Assembly: GCA_030998015.1 (NCBI GenBank)
Contig: JARWMV010000132.1
Location: forward strand, 1 to 40,130
Reading direction: 5' to 3'
Length of the DNA: 40,130 bases
Source of the DNA: Ceratorhiza oryzae-sativae
Lineage: Eukaryota; Basidiomycota; Agaricomycetes; Cantharellales; Ceratobasidiaceae
Within the stretch, counting starts at the first letter, position 1, and each line of letters opens with the position of its first letter. Positions 22,379 to 33,901 of this stretch are shown here, piece after piece. The translations under genes and the position numbers were made by a program. The notes beneath the pieces are model-generated. The model saw only the letters and a program-made list of their open reading frames with translations. It was not told where the DNA came from and did no database searches.

Positions 22379-22803
22379 TGTCGAGAGCGAGTGGGGAGTT
22401 GATATGAGGGAGACCGACGAAGTGACTGATTCGTATTATAGGCAGCTACTGCGTTCCGCTTACTACCATTCAAGACCATATCTCGATCTTGGGGCTGTTG
22501 TACATCTTATGCCTTACCAGGTAGGTCTCTCTGGGGATGATGCCCGACGGCTGAATAGATCTAAGCGCCATCAAAGGCTCCAAAAGGGGCTGAAAATCAT
22601 TTTCCAAAAATTAGGGTTTATTGCTCGGCGATAAAGCAGCGTGCTGAGATTACGGGGCTGTCAGTGAAAGGCTGCCCACATGTATGATCCACCCGATGAG
22701 ATGGAACCTGGAGTCGATCTAATGATTCACGTGCCAGACAACGAAACACATTTCTACCAAGGTTCACAAAATTGGGAAGGCAAGACATTCAGTCGACAAT
22801 CCA
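22379..22803. other. Spacer between the two receptor genes
   Basis: About 425 bases containing the promoter of receptor 1 and the 3' end of receptor 2. A 56-codon minus-strand frame starting at about 22790 has no CaaX ending. No pheromone precursor was found on either strand. Confidence 0.4.
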
Positions 22804-24251
22804 CTAAACACAAGACTCAATATCCGGTCTTGTGATGTCGTGGGATGAAATGGGAACGCTCGTATCGCCATGAGGCTTATGACCATCGGCGTTTTTGGTT
22901 ACGGGAACTGAAATGGTATTTCCTCCTGGACAAGTTCCACGTTCGTCTTGGGTGGCCCTAATCGCTTGTCGGTCAGTTGGAAGGGATAAGCCGCGGCATG
23001 TATAATGTATTCCACAACACGCACCGGCTCGTCGCATGACGACTAAATTTAGCTACCAGGGGGCCGAAACCGATCAGTGAAACAAACTTCCAGAAGAAGG
23101 ATTGTTGAATAGCCTTGGCTTCTCTTGGCAATCCGAAGAAGGCGAAAAACACAACGGCGCATCCTGGAACAGACCAGCGGACGATTTCAAAGGCTCGGCT
23201 CATGCTTGGCAACGCGCGGGTCATCTCTTCAGGAGTAATGACGACCTGGTCAATATTCTCATGCATGACTTCCCAAGATGCCCATGTGTACGGTAGTGCC
23301 CGGGCGTCTTCTATGAGCACGTAGAGCGAGAGTGGTACGGTGCACATCACATCGAGCGATACGAGGGCCATGAGTCTGAAATATCGAGATAGGTTGAAAT
23401 CTGAGCCCGAGTCGGATAAAATTCTTGAGAATTGGCGGCGCCGCTTCATGAATTCATGGATGGTTAGCACTTGGAGGGGGTTGGTGAGCGGCGACAACAA
23501 GGTGATTCAAGCACATACCCGAATACACAAGTGATACGCAGCTAATTATAACCGGCCAAAGCTGACCGAGAATCAAGTTAGGGGGGTGAAAAAGGGCGCT
23601 AGATTTATCCCATCTGACAGACGCCCTCAACGGATATAATGGTTGACCTACCTGGCCAACATCCAGAATTTTCCATTATGTCGTATCTAAACGCCTGAAC
23701 AATGTGGTCTTTGGGGCGGGTTACACCTGCATATGCTGTATTAAAAATAGAGTGTACTTGCATTGAGGCAGCATCAGGAGAGGTAGCCCTACACCTATCA
23801 CCAGATCAACGATGACCTCTCTCTTCGCCTGGGATTTGCTGGTGAGTTATGAGCAGCAAGCGTTGGGGTTCAAATCACCTCCGCACTGGACAGGGGACCG
23901 CCTTTCATTCTCGCGATGCGGTATAATCGGCGCTGTACGCACAACGAAGCTGCGGGTATGCCTACGCTGAGACAGAGCACAAAGCGGGATGCTAAGTCAA
24001 ACCCTGTTAAGCAAAGGCCCAAATTCCCCGAAAACGGAATTATGCTTACATATGTCGCACCAAACGGGTGCGGAATCGTTGGTGTTTCCAGCCCAGATGA
24101 TGGAGTTGATCATGTACACGATGCAGCCTGTGAATACCCATCCGAGCAGCACAAGGGTGCTTGAGTTGCGTGCTTTCACGTGCAAGGGTAGTGATATTAA
24201 GCAGAGGGCTGCCCCAAATCCGCAGACGACTGGGTAGGCTGAGTTGCTCAT
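22804..24251 (-). pseudogene. STE3-type pheromone receptor, copy 2, apparent one-base frameshift
   Basis: Exons 24251-24050, 23991-23879, 23828-23762, 23708-23652, 23598-23519, 23469-23025 and 22957-22804. The first four have exactly the same lengths as in copy 1 (202, 113, 67 and 57). The fifth is 80 nt against 81, so one base is missing in a run of six C (plus-strand G run 23581-23586), which shifts the frame into an early stop. With one base more the model would be about 372 residues. Family features are helix 1 YPVVCGFGAALCLISLPLH, WCDISSR, GIPAASLCVQRRLYRIA, ENSGCWP, SRYFRLMALVSLDVM and VVFFAFFGLPRE. An alternative donor at intron 4 (GTCAAC, six bases downstream) would also restore the frame but is a poor site. 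Intron 3 uses a GC donor (GCAAGT). It is either a decayed receptor or an assembly error. Confidence 0.8.
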
Positions 24252-25602
24252 CGTCAGAGTGAGAGGAGGCGACAGCTGAACGAGGGTTGATCGGTTATTA
24301 AAGTGAACTGGAGCCTGGCTGCACTGCCGCTTGCAAGATGCTATGCCATATTCAAAGCCCCAGAGCTATGGCATATGGTCGTCTATTCGGGCTGCAGCCC
24401 CCTTCCAGGGTCGAGACATGATGATTTGCATCCATTTCAAGCCGAAGATCCAATGGCGCCTGCCGAATTTGTGAACAATCATATCTCTGATCAGTCAAAC
24501 TAATCAGCGAAGCATGAGCGCTCTACCTCTTACAGGTCGCATGACGCTACCTCTTCCCTATAATCTCCTAACGAGCGGGGATGTCCAAGACCGAGGCAGT
24601 GTTGATATATGCCATGTGGCGCGATGTGTGATGGGATCTCGATGCAGTGCCGTGAGATGCGAGTTTCGGCTCAGAGCTATCATCGCGAAGGCACGATGCC
24701 ATGCCCTTAGAGTTGTATCTTTCATCGGGCATGTGCGCTATGGTTACTCGTGACATCCGGGGTGTGCATTTTTGAGTGTATTGGACATGAAAATCCGGGC
24801 GGAATTCACATTAGGTGTGTGAGGCTTTCGAATTCGCAACTGAATAGCTCATGGGAAATTGAATTGCACTTGGCGAGGTTTAAAATCTAATTGAATGGGA
24901 CGACGCCAGTGCGTTGGCGGAATCTCCCACGTGAGCAATGCGTTTTTGAAAGAAAACATGTGTTCAACGAGATACAGGCGCGAAATTCCAAACTGCTCGG
25001 AGGAAAAGAAAAGAGTAGCACAAGGAGTGGGAAGACAAATGCAGACAGAAGGGTGAGGAAGAGACAGGTATGCCTCGCAAACCACGTGACGTGCTCTAAA
25101 CCTCTGTAATTTTATGGTGTAATTGAGGTGCTTCTGCCTGTCACCGTCCCGTCCTCTGTTCTCCTCTTCTGGTTCCTCTTTCTCCTGCCTTTTCTCTCTC
25201 CCTCCGAGCTGTTTGACCTCGTGTTCATCTAGCTCGTTAAATATGGATTTAAATAAATTGAAAACCACGTGACCTTGGCACCATGCAAGCGCCCTGCTGA
25301 CATCAGCGATATGGCTCATCCATCGAAAGCCCCCAGGCTGGGTGTGGCCACCACCGTCTTCTGCCACGGTGAGCAGCAGACAACGGCCGCAACTAATCCC
25401 TAAAATCTGACCCATTAATTGAAAAGCGCAGGAAAACAATTTCCTCTTCCCCTCGGCCTTGACTGGAGAGCAAATCTGACTTGTCACACAGTGAGCACAA
25501 GACAAATCTGTCATTTTGGGCACAAAAGAGCTAATCGAACAATTTGTACGTCATATCGCAGCGCAAGCTCGATGCGATAATCATTGGTGGTCTTGCGAAC
25601 AA
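24252..25602. other. Intergenic region, divergent promoters of receptor copy 2 and kinase
   Basis: About 1.35 kb without a supported gene. Several overlapping frames of 60-80 codons near 24303-24756 have no motif and no CaaX end. A long minus-strand frame at 24849-25523 (224 codons) has low-complexity basic/acidic composition and no start context or splice support, so I do not call it. Pyrimidine-rich sequence at 25140-25210 suggests the kinase promoter or 5' UTR. Confidence 0.4.
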
Positions 25603-28600
25603 ATGTCGACTCTTTCCAAACGCCCCCACTCGCCTTCGCGGCGTTCGACATCCCCCCCAGCCAAACGCCGCGCCCATTCGCCCGAGGAGGGTGAGGTGGA
25701 CGACAGCACCGCCAACACCCCCGCCGGCGTCAAACCCCGCAGCCCCAGCTCGAGCGGAACGAGAAGTACAAGTCCGGGCGAACCAACCGCCAACTCGCGA
25801 CATGCATTTCCCTTTCGCACCCGAGACAAACCCCGAGATGGCAGCGGCGGAGGGGGAGATTTTTATCGGCCCTCTCCACCCCATCGACGGCAGCCACAGC
25901 CCATGTACGACTCGTACGTTCCCGGTGATGGCGGTCGGGCTCGCTCGCGGTCGGGTTCCAGATCGAGGTTGGATTCCAACTCGCCGGTTGCGCGGCGCCA
26001 TCGGTTGCCGCCCCGGCCTGTGTCTCCGAACGCGTATGGCGAGAGGGAGCGGGACAGGAATGGGTACGACCGCAGCGGCCCGCCTGGATACGATAGGAAT
26101 AATGGCTCGAACGGGTACGATAGAGGCTATCCGTACGACCGCGGCAACAACAATGGCGTCGAGCGCAACGGGCATGACCGCTGGCAACCGCGCGGACGAA
26201 CACGGAATCCGTACGCCGATTCAGACGGTGCTATTCGACCGCTCGATACCCCCGGAGCACCCGCTGTTGATGAACGGGTTGGCATCGAGGACAGTGCCTG
26301 GGCTCGAGACCGGGACCGTGAGCGGGACCGCGAGCGGGGAGAACCAGGCCGGCCGGATCGTGAGCGGGATCAACATTGGGGTGACCGGGACCGGGACCGG
26401 GAAAGAGACAGAGGGCGGCAATGGGATCGTGGTCCGCACCCAGGAGACCGAGACCGAGCGAAACCCCGAGTCCCGCTTGCCAATATACCGCCAAATCCGA
26501 ATCCTCCACAAGCGCCTCCGGTAGACCCAAAAATCACAGACACGCTCAACGATACGATTGCTCGGATTGAGCGCGAGGCGAATGAGGCGGATGCAAAGAA
26601 AGAGGTCAAGGAAAGAGTGAGTGTTCTTTTAAATTCACGAGCGTGATAGCGGTTGCAAGCTGAGGATAAGTTAACGATGGATTCGTGGAATGAGGCGCCA
26701 CGACATGTCTTCGTCTATATTTGTTGGATGTAACCTTGTTCAAGCGCTGACGAATACGTTCCCAGCCTCGAGTTCTGCGTCGAACCCCCGAACAAGAGAT
26801 GCAAGCCTACGGACGACGGTTCGTAGGCACCAGCCAACTACGGGACTACGCAATATCAGAAAAGTTGGGCGAGGGTACCTTTGGGTGGGTACACAAGTTC
26901 ATCCCTAAATCATCCGAAACATTCAGCCCTTCCATCAAACTATACAAACATCGTGATGCTTCGTCGAACTCTTCAATCCCAATCTAACTATTTCCATCAG
27001 TGAGGTACACAAAGCAACACACATCGTATCCAAACGCGTGGTTGCGCTCAAACGAATCCTTATGCACAACGAAAAAGAGGGTGTCCCGGTCACAGCACTT
27101 CGAGAAATCAAGATCCTAAAGATGTTGAGTCACCCATCGGTCGTTACGGTCTGTGACATGGTTGTCGAGGCTGGTGTGTTTGACTGTACGATACGCAATT
27201 GTTAGCTCTTGCTGACGGGTCGCTTGACCTTGTAGCCACACGCGACCGAAAGGGTTCGATTTACATGGTATTTCCTTATATGGATCATGATCTTGCCGGT
27301 CTACTCGAAAATCCCGCCGTCAAGTTTTCCCCGAGTCAAATCAAGTTGTACATGAGGCAGTTGTTGGAAGGAACCGAGTACTTGCACAGGGTGAGTACGT
27401 CCCCACTGCGGTTTGTTCATCTTCTCATCTCGTCACAGAACAAAATCCTTCACCGTGATCTCAAAGCCGCCAACCTGCTGATCAACAACGAGGGTTCGCT
27501 CCAAATTGCCGACTTTGGTCTCGCACGTCCGTACAGCACGAGCAATCCAGGTTGGGACACTCGGGGCGAATCCGCGGAATTCGATGCGCTCAAGGGCGGC
27601 GTCGAACGAGGCGGAGGAGGGGCAAGATATACCAACTGCGTCGTCACGCGGTGGTACCGTCCGCCGGAACTTCTCATGGGCGAAGCGCGGTACGGGTGTG
27701 CGATCGATTTATGGGGAGTAGGGTGTATCATGGGTGAAATGTGGACCCGCCGACCGATCCTGTGCGGCAACTCGGACGCGGACCAGCTCGACAAGATATG
27801 GGACCTCTGTGGCACACCCGACGACTCGATTTGGCCTGGGTGGAAAGATCTGCCTGGGATGGATGGGGTCAAACCTGGATTTAGGACCAAAATCAACTCT
27901 AGGGTTAGGCAGTTTTTTTCGTCTCAGTGAGTTTTGTTTTTCGTTGTTTGAAAGGACGGATGTTTGACAAGGGTCGGGTAGGACGTCCATGGACGAACAC
28001 GGTGTCGACCTGGTCTTTAAGCTGCTGACACTCAACCCCGCGAACCGAATCACTGCGCTCGAGGCGCTCGACCACGATTACTTTTGGTCCGAACCGTTGC
28101 CGTGTGATCCTAGCTCGTGCGTGCATCTTTTCGTTCGACAAATTTGTCCTTGAATTTGACAGTTCACAAGGTTGCCCAAGTATACGTCATCCCACGAGTA
28201 TGATAAACGTAAAAAGCATGAGCAACCTGTGCAGCCTCCTCCGATGGTCGTTCCTGGACCCGGGCCGGTGTTTCATCCGCCACATGGGATGGGGATGCAC
28301 GGCCCGCCGGGGGGAATGCATGGCCCTCCGGGTGGAATGCACGGGCCTCTGGGTACGCATGGTCCCCCTGGTCCTGGACCCGGCTTCCGCCCGCCCGGAG
28401 GATGGGGAGGTCCAAATGGTGGTCCGATGCATTATAATAATCAACATCGCGGTCGAGGTGGCGGTGGTGGTGGGTACGGACGAGGTGGCCGACACTACCA
28501 TAATAATGGGCCCCCTGGTCCCGGAAACCCCCCGCCTATCAACTTTAGCGGTTACAATCGCCCCACAAATGGGGATGGATCTGGCCTTCCGCCACCACTT

Positions 28601-28759
28601 GGGACGCACAGTCGAGAACATCGACAGGCGAGAGAACGGAACATGCGTGGGCGAGGAGGGGGTGGTGGTCCGCCCAGGGAGTTTTCTGGAAAACCGCCGC
28701 AGGCGCAACCGCCACCTCCTCCTTCGGGTGGGGATGCGGATATGTTGCCCTACGGTTAG
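25603..28759 (+). CDS. BUR1/CDK9-type cyclin-dependent kinase
   Basis: Seven exons close in frame: 25603-26616, 26766-26884, 27001-27173, 27236-27390, 27439-27926, 27982-28116 and 28171-28759, about 890 residues. BUR1/CDK9 kinases phosphorylate the RNA polymerase II C-terminal domain and elongation factors in the nucleus with a cyclin partner. Residues 1-338 are Ser/Arg/Asp-rich and disordered, with many Arg-Asp dipeptides. The kinase domain has the glycine loop GEGTFG (373-378), Lys395, the helix motif PVTALRE (407-413, CDK9-type PITALRE), HRDLKAAN with Asp494, DFG at 512-514, the T-loop Thr552 in [15 protein letters not shown], and a [11 protein letters not shown] helix. The C-terminus (about 700-890) is Pro/Gly-rich with MHGPPGG repeats and RGG-like runs. 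The activation segment is about 20 residues longer than in animal CDK9. The first intron (149 nt) is long for this window and could hide a small exon. The in-frame Met at 25516 is a less likely start. Confidence 0.9.
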
Positions 28760-28986
28760 ATATGTTGGTTTGGTGCAAAGGGGGAAGAGGGGAGGATGGG
28801 GTTGCTTGTATGGTTTGGCTTTGTGTATAGACTGATCGGTGATATCCATTTGTGTCTTTTTCTCTGGCATGCCTTGTCCTTTGCAATGTAGTTAGTATCA
28901 CGCTTACATATTTGTTTACATGCATAGTTTATTTGTCTTGTTTCGAACTGGATTCATGAATGGCGAAAACATGTTGATATACATAA
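28760..28986. other. Converging 3' flanks
   Basis: Short AT-rich spacer between the kinase stop and the stop of the minus-strand NLR-like gene. No further feature is seen. Confidence 0.4.
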
Positions 28987-31900
28987 CTAGGCACGGTAAC
29001 ATTCCTTCCATCGTTCTCCTAACAGCGCACCAGTAAAATCAAGCTTTACGGTGCCGGTCCTGGATATAGTTATCGTGTTCTGGGGGTGCAGCAGACCAGG
29101 TCGAACTTCTGCGGGCAGCCAAATCAGGCGTGAGCCATCCTTCCGAACCACCCACCCAGTACTCTCCAGTTTCCATTCTGGGTTACAAGTTTTTGGAGCG
29201 AAAATAGCAAAGACATGAAGAGCCGGTTGAGAATTGTATTCTAAGATATGACATAATTGCATACCTCGACCCTCAGGGCTCGATTCCGCATTCCAAACTC
29301 GAATTGTGCGATCGTGCGAGCCAGAGACAATGTGCGAACCGTCAGGTGAATAGGCTACCGAAACGACCTGGCCTCCATGTCCTAAAAGTAGCCTTCCCAA
29401 TGGATTGTGATTATGTGCGTCCCAGATTCGGATAGTAAAATCTTCGGACCCAGAGACGACGTGCGCACCGTCGGGAGAATAGCCTACAGAGAGCACCCGA
29501 TCGGTATGGCCGTACATTGGGGGACCAAACGCCGAGCCTGTATATGTGTCCCAGATCCTAACTGTCGAATCCGAAGAACCAGAAACGATGTATTTGTTGT
29601 CTGGAGAGTATGCAACCGACTTGACTGCTGATTCGTGGCCTCTGAGCGGATGTCCGCGCATATCTCCCGTCTGTGCATCCCAGATACGGATGGTGCAATC
29701 GTCGGAACCTGACACAATGCTCAAGCCGTTGGGAGAATAGGCTACTGATCTAACCCAGTCCGTGTGGCCAGAGAGTGGCATTCCCAGCATTTCGTAGGTT
29801 GTGGTGTCCCAAACACGAATGGTCAGGTCTTCGGAAGCAGAAGTAATGCGGGTTCCTTCAGGAGAAAAGGACACTGAATAGACACGGCCATCATGCCCTA
29901 CCAATGGAGCTCCTTTCACTACACAGGCGTGTGCATCCCAAATACGAACAGTTTGATCGCTCGAACCAGAAATAACGAATCTTCCGTCTGGTGAGAAAGC
30001 CACTGAATTGACCCAGTCTGTATGCCCAACTAGTGGTTGACCAATAACTTGAGCCGTTCGAGCGTCCCATATATAAATCAGGCCATCACTTGAACCAGAG
30101 ACTATACGTGTACCATCAAGTGAATATGCTACCGATTTGACACGATCTACGTGACCTGTGAACGTTTGCCTGAGCAGGGCTTCGGCAAATTGCGCGCTCC
30201 ACAGGCATACGTTGCAATCATTGGAACCAGAAGCAATATCCAAGCCGTCAGATGAGCACACTACGGAATTCACTGTATCGGCGTGTCCCTGGAGCAAGGC
30301 ATCTCGAGCCTCGCCGGTTTTTATATCCCAGATTCGAATTGTGCGATCATCAGACGCAGATAGTATGTATGCACCATCGCGAGAGTATGTGACTGACCGA
30401 ACCCAGTCCGTATGCCCCGCGAGTGTTCTTCCATTTCGATTTTGTTCCAAGTCCCAGACGCGAACTGTGTTATCATCGGAGCCAGAGGCAATACTAGTGC
30501 CGTCGGGCGAATATGTGACGGAGTAGACCCAGCCTGTGTGGCCTTGAAGAATAAAAAGTCCATTGAGCGCTTGTGCATCCAAACACGGATAGTGTGGTCG
30601 CCAGAGCCAGATATAACAAATGCACCATTTGGGGAATAAGCCACCGAGCTGACAACGTTCGTGTGGCCTTCATGTGGTTGCGTGATTGCTTGACTGGTGT
30701 GCACACCCCATATACGAACTGTGTAGTCACTGGAGACGGAAGCGATGTGTTTACCGTCAGGGGAGCACGCCACGGATTCAACCCAATCCGTATGGCCATT
30801 GAGTGGTTGTCCGAGTAAATCCCCAGTTTTGATGTCCCATATTCGGATGGTCTGATCTGAGGACCCGGATACGATGAAATCATTGTTAGGAGAGAAGGCG
30901 ATTGAGTTGACCCAGTCTGTGTGCCCTTGCAATGGATTTCCAATGATTTCACCTGTGTGAACGTCCCAGATATGTATAATACCTGAGACAGAAGCGGACG
31001 CGAGCAAGGCTCCGTCGGGTGAAAATACAACACAAGTTATCCTGGTGAGTCCTCTGCATACGAGCATCGGCGCTAACTCACGTTGATACATGCCGATCCC
31101 CGTGACCTCGACCAAACCGGCCATTCGCTTTGCATAGCTCAAGGATACTGCCCTGTGGCTTGGCCAGAGTAGGAGAGCTGAGACATATAAATGCGGGGTG
31201 CTTTCTGATGCAGGGCTGGACGCATACTCGGCCGCAAAACGCCATGCGTCGTGGGCCAAGGTTATCATTTCTTGGGATACATTTTCTTTCTATCGAAAAT
31301 ATGAATTTATATTCACAATTAGTGTGAAGACCGACCTGCAACCATGATTCCAGTCTGTGTAGCAATCGTACAGCCGTGTAGATATTCTGTTTTAAATTCA
31401 TGACCTCCATCCAGAGAAGCAGCCTCGTAGCCAATAGCTCCATTAAATCACTCTGCATTTCCGAATTCCTAGAACTGAGTTCCATGTGAGATTCCCAGTG
31501 CTTGCATGCATAGAATAGATGCGGCGAAATTCAGGAATCAATTCGATTCGCTAATTCCGAAACCTCACTATCGAGCAAGTGGGACGATTCGAGCCCACAG
31601 ATATTGAAAGGTGGATCAGGAGCTCGGATCAAATCAAAGCATAAGCGTGTATATCGACTATGCTCCTTCATCACGTCGCAGTAAAATTCCCTAGCGCATA
31701 GTGGATCGATTAAAAAATCCCGAAAAGATTCCTTTAGTGTCGATACGAGACCAGTGCGATCCGAGACATGTAAAACCGATAACAGTGGTGCTAGCGCAGC
31801 ATGGACCATTTCAGCATCGTCTAATTGTAGCATGCCAGTAATAGTTCCTATGGTGATGGGTTCTTGCGCGCATATGATCATGTGAAGAATTCGAGTGATC

Positions 31901-33901
31901 AAGTTATACTCCCAGGTTTCGACTCTTTCTTTATCCAGCCCCGCCTGAAGAATGGTCCAATATAGGCTATCAATATCCTTCATACTGTTGTTTTCTTTCC
32001 GCATAGAGCCGTCTAGTATTAGTTTCAGTCTGCGAATCCTCCAAGGACGATTACCATGGTCGATGTAACGAGCTACAGTAGCCGCATATATGAACAAGAC
32101 TCCAGATTGCTCAGCTATTGTCCTCATTTGCTCGCTTTGAAGTTGGAGATAACCCAGCTTCTCTGTTAAGAATTTCATAATATCTGCCTTGACGAGTAAC
32201 TGTTCCAATTCGTGCAATCGTAGTTCCGGTTGGATCCGACCCCCTCGCTCTGTTTTCATGCGAGAAACGATGTTTTTCTCTGGGCGGCTAGTCAAGAAAA
32301 GTTTGATAGGTAGACCATTTGCACTACCAAGCAACGTCAATAGCATCAGATCCATGCTAGTATGGTTCTCGCACTCATCCAGCGCATCGATGACAACCAC
32401 AAGATCATGAGGCAAACTCTTTTTGACTTCACCCAGAGGTGCAGCTATAAGGTATTCAAACTGGCGAGATATTTTTTGCTTGTCTGCATCGGGGTGTTGT
32501 TCGAGAGCTCGAGAGATCACATTTCTGAGAGGACGAGAGAACCTGGCAAGTTGGTATGCAATGCTTGGGAGTATCCGACTCACATCACGGCAACTAGGAA
32601 GCTGCCGTGAGCAAAAAAAGCTAGCAGCTAGTTTTCCCGAATCTTCAAGGCGCTGGCATAGCGTGTATGCGATCGTCGTTTTTCCAGTTCCCGCCATGCC
32701 ATTGAGCCAGTAGAGACGCTGAACGTCTTCACTTTGAGCCCACGCAGCCAAATCGGTGAGGACCTCAGTTCGAGTATTTGGTGCGCATCCATTTCTCCGC
32801 AGGCCCTCGGACTCTGCCGAGTTGTATACTGCTGCGAAAGAGGGAGATATTGACTGAAGCCTAAACTCCTACATCGAATCTAAAATTAAATGCTTGAGAT
32901 AGTATAATCGACGGGCTTACCGTTGCTTGTTCATTAACTATTCTCCACGTGTTCATATTGGTGTTCAACTATCGGCGCTTAGGATGGCTGCAATGGGTCA
33001 TCCGAAAGATGGAGACTTACCGACAGTCGAGTTAGATGTTCGTTCATCCGTTTATAGCAGTCCGTTATCAGGTCTAGGTCGTCTGTTGCAGCAATCAGCC
33101 TGGAGGTGCGGCCTCTGTTTTGGATCTTCTGTATCATGTGGATCTCATTGACGATATCCCTCGTTTGAACGTTAGCTTTGAAACATGATGCTAGGATATT
33201 AATCGAAATTACCGTGTAATACTATCAATAACTGGTGACATCAGAGAATGCGGGTGTACACCAATGTATTCCGAAAGATCTTGGCATAAATTGTCCAACC
33301 TTGTTCTGAGCAATTTGTAGTCATTTTGGACTTGGGCTCCATGCTTGAATCAAATCGTTTGAGGTTGGTCCAGAGATTGAAGACTCGAGGTCCTTACCTC
33401 GAAAGCTTCAACAATCTCAGCAAGTCCACTGATCGCCAACTTGAGAGGTCCGAAAGCCTCGGCTCCAGAATCGAGTACTCCGCGTAGCCTCCTAAGCCCA
33501 ACCCACACAGTACTCTTAGGTCTAGTGGCACCCGGTTCGGTTTGGTTATTGTCTCTTGTGGAAGATACCGTAATCGGCCGCACAGCCGGGGGAAGGGGAG
33601 AAACGGTAGCACCACCCCGTTCTAGAGCAGTATTACCGCAGTGCTCAGAAAACGAATTGCCACGCTCTGCATTAAATAGATTACCAGCTGATTCTTGTTG
33701 TGAGGACGATGTAGCTTGTGATTCTTCCTGGGGAAATATTGCGGGCCCGGCACGGCCGAGCTCAGCACTGGATGATCCGACAGCCCCAGGAGTGTCAGGA
33801 AACTCGGAGCCGTTATCAGAGGCGGGCCCATCACCACCCTCCAGCCGATGTCGCACATTTTTGCGAGCGGTGCGAATGTTTTGCTTTAAACGATGAAACA
33901 T
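28987..33901 (-). pseudogene. NLR-like NACHT-WD40 protein, disrupted by a stop and a frameshift
   Basis: Exons 33901-33398, 33343-33213, 33159-33021, 32968-32921, 32868-31336 and 31289-28987 would encode about 1552 residues. The order is a disordered N-terminus (1-120), a helical domain (about 130-280, ending LNTNMNTWRIVNEQAT), and a NACHT NTPase with Walker A GMAGTGKTT at about 331-339 and Walker B VVVIDALDEC at about 431-440. A winged-helix region follows, with ISPHLFYACKHW at about 721-732, then 14 WD40 repeats and a C-terminal cap. Fungal NACHT-WD40 proteins act in nonself recognition and regulated cell death. Two lesions are seen. One is an in-frame TGA at 31531-31533, directly before the conserved ISPHLFYA. 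The other is a missing base near 30580, in TTTGG followed by ATGCACAAG, that breaks repeat 4. The upstream half alone could still give a truncated NACHT protein. Confidence 0.85.
29265..31050 (-). repeat. Fourteen WD40 repeats (two seven-bladed propellers)
   Basis: Fourteen units of about 43 residues (129 nt) follow the pattern GHTDWVxSVAYSPDG...SGSxDxTIRIWD. The first unit starts at LTRITCVVFSPDG and the last is GHGGQVVSVAYSPDG. Fourteen fits two complete beta-propellers. Units 2, 6, 9 and 11 are very alike (GHTDWV), suggesting recent duplication or gene conversion, as in repeat arrays under selection for recognition. The frameshift near 30580 lies at the end of unit 4. Confidence 0.9.

Noticed and set aside
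22804..23037. Short minus-strand frame ending ESCV, considered as a pheromone precursor
   Set aside because: The Cys is second from the end, not in a CaaX position, and splicing joins this segment to receptor 2 as its cytoplasmic tail.
24849..25523. 224-codon minus-strand frame upstream of the kinase
   Set aside because: Its composition follows a pyrimidine-rich stretch and low-complexity sequence, no domain is visible, and it lies in the probable kinase promoter.
25531..26609. Long antisense and alternative-frame open frames over the first kinase exon
   Set aside because: The exon is GC-rich and Arg/Asp-repetitive, which leaves other frames open by chance; only one frame joins the kinase domain.
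29407..30818. Several plus-strand open frames of 64-122 codons
   Set aside because: They are antisense shadows of the WD40 repeats, explained by repeat periodicity and codon bias of the minus-strand gene.
29265..31050. Regular ~129 nt repeats that could suggest a CRISPR or satellite array
   Set aside because: The period equals one WD40 unit of 43 residues and the frame is coding; no spacer/repeat pattern exists.
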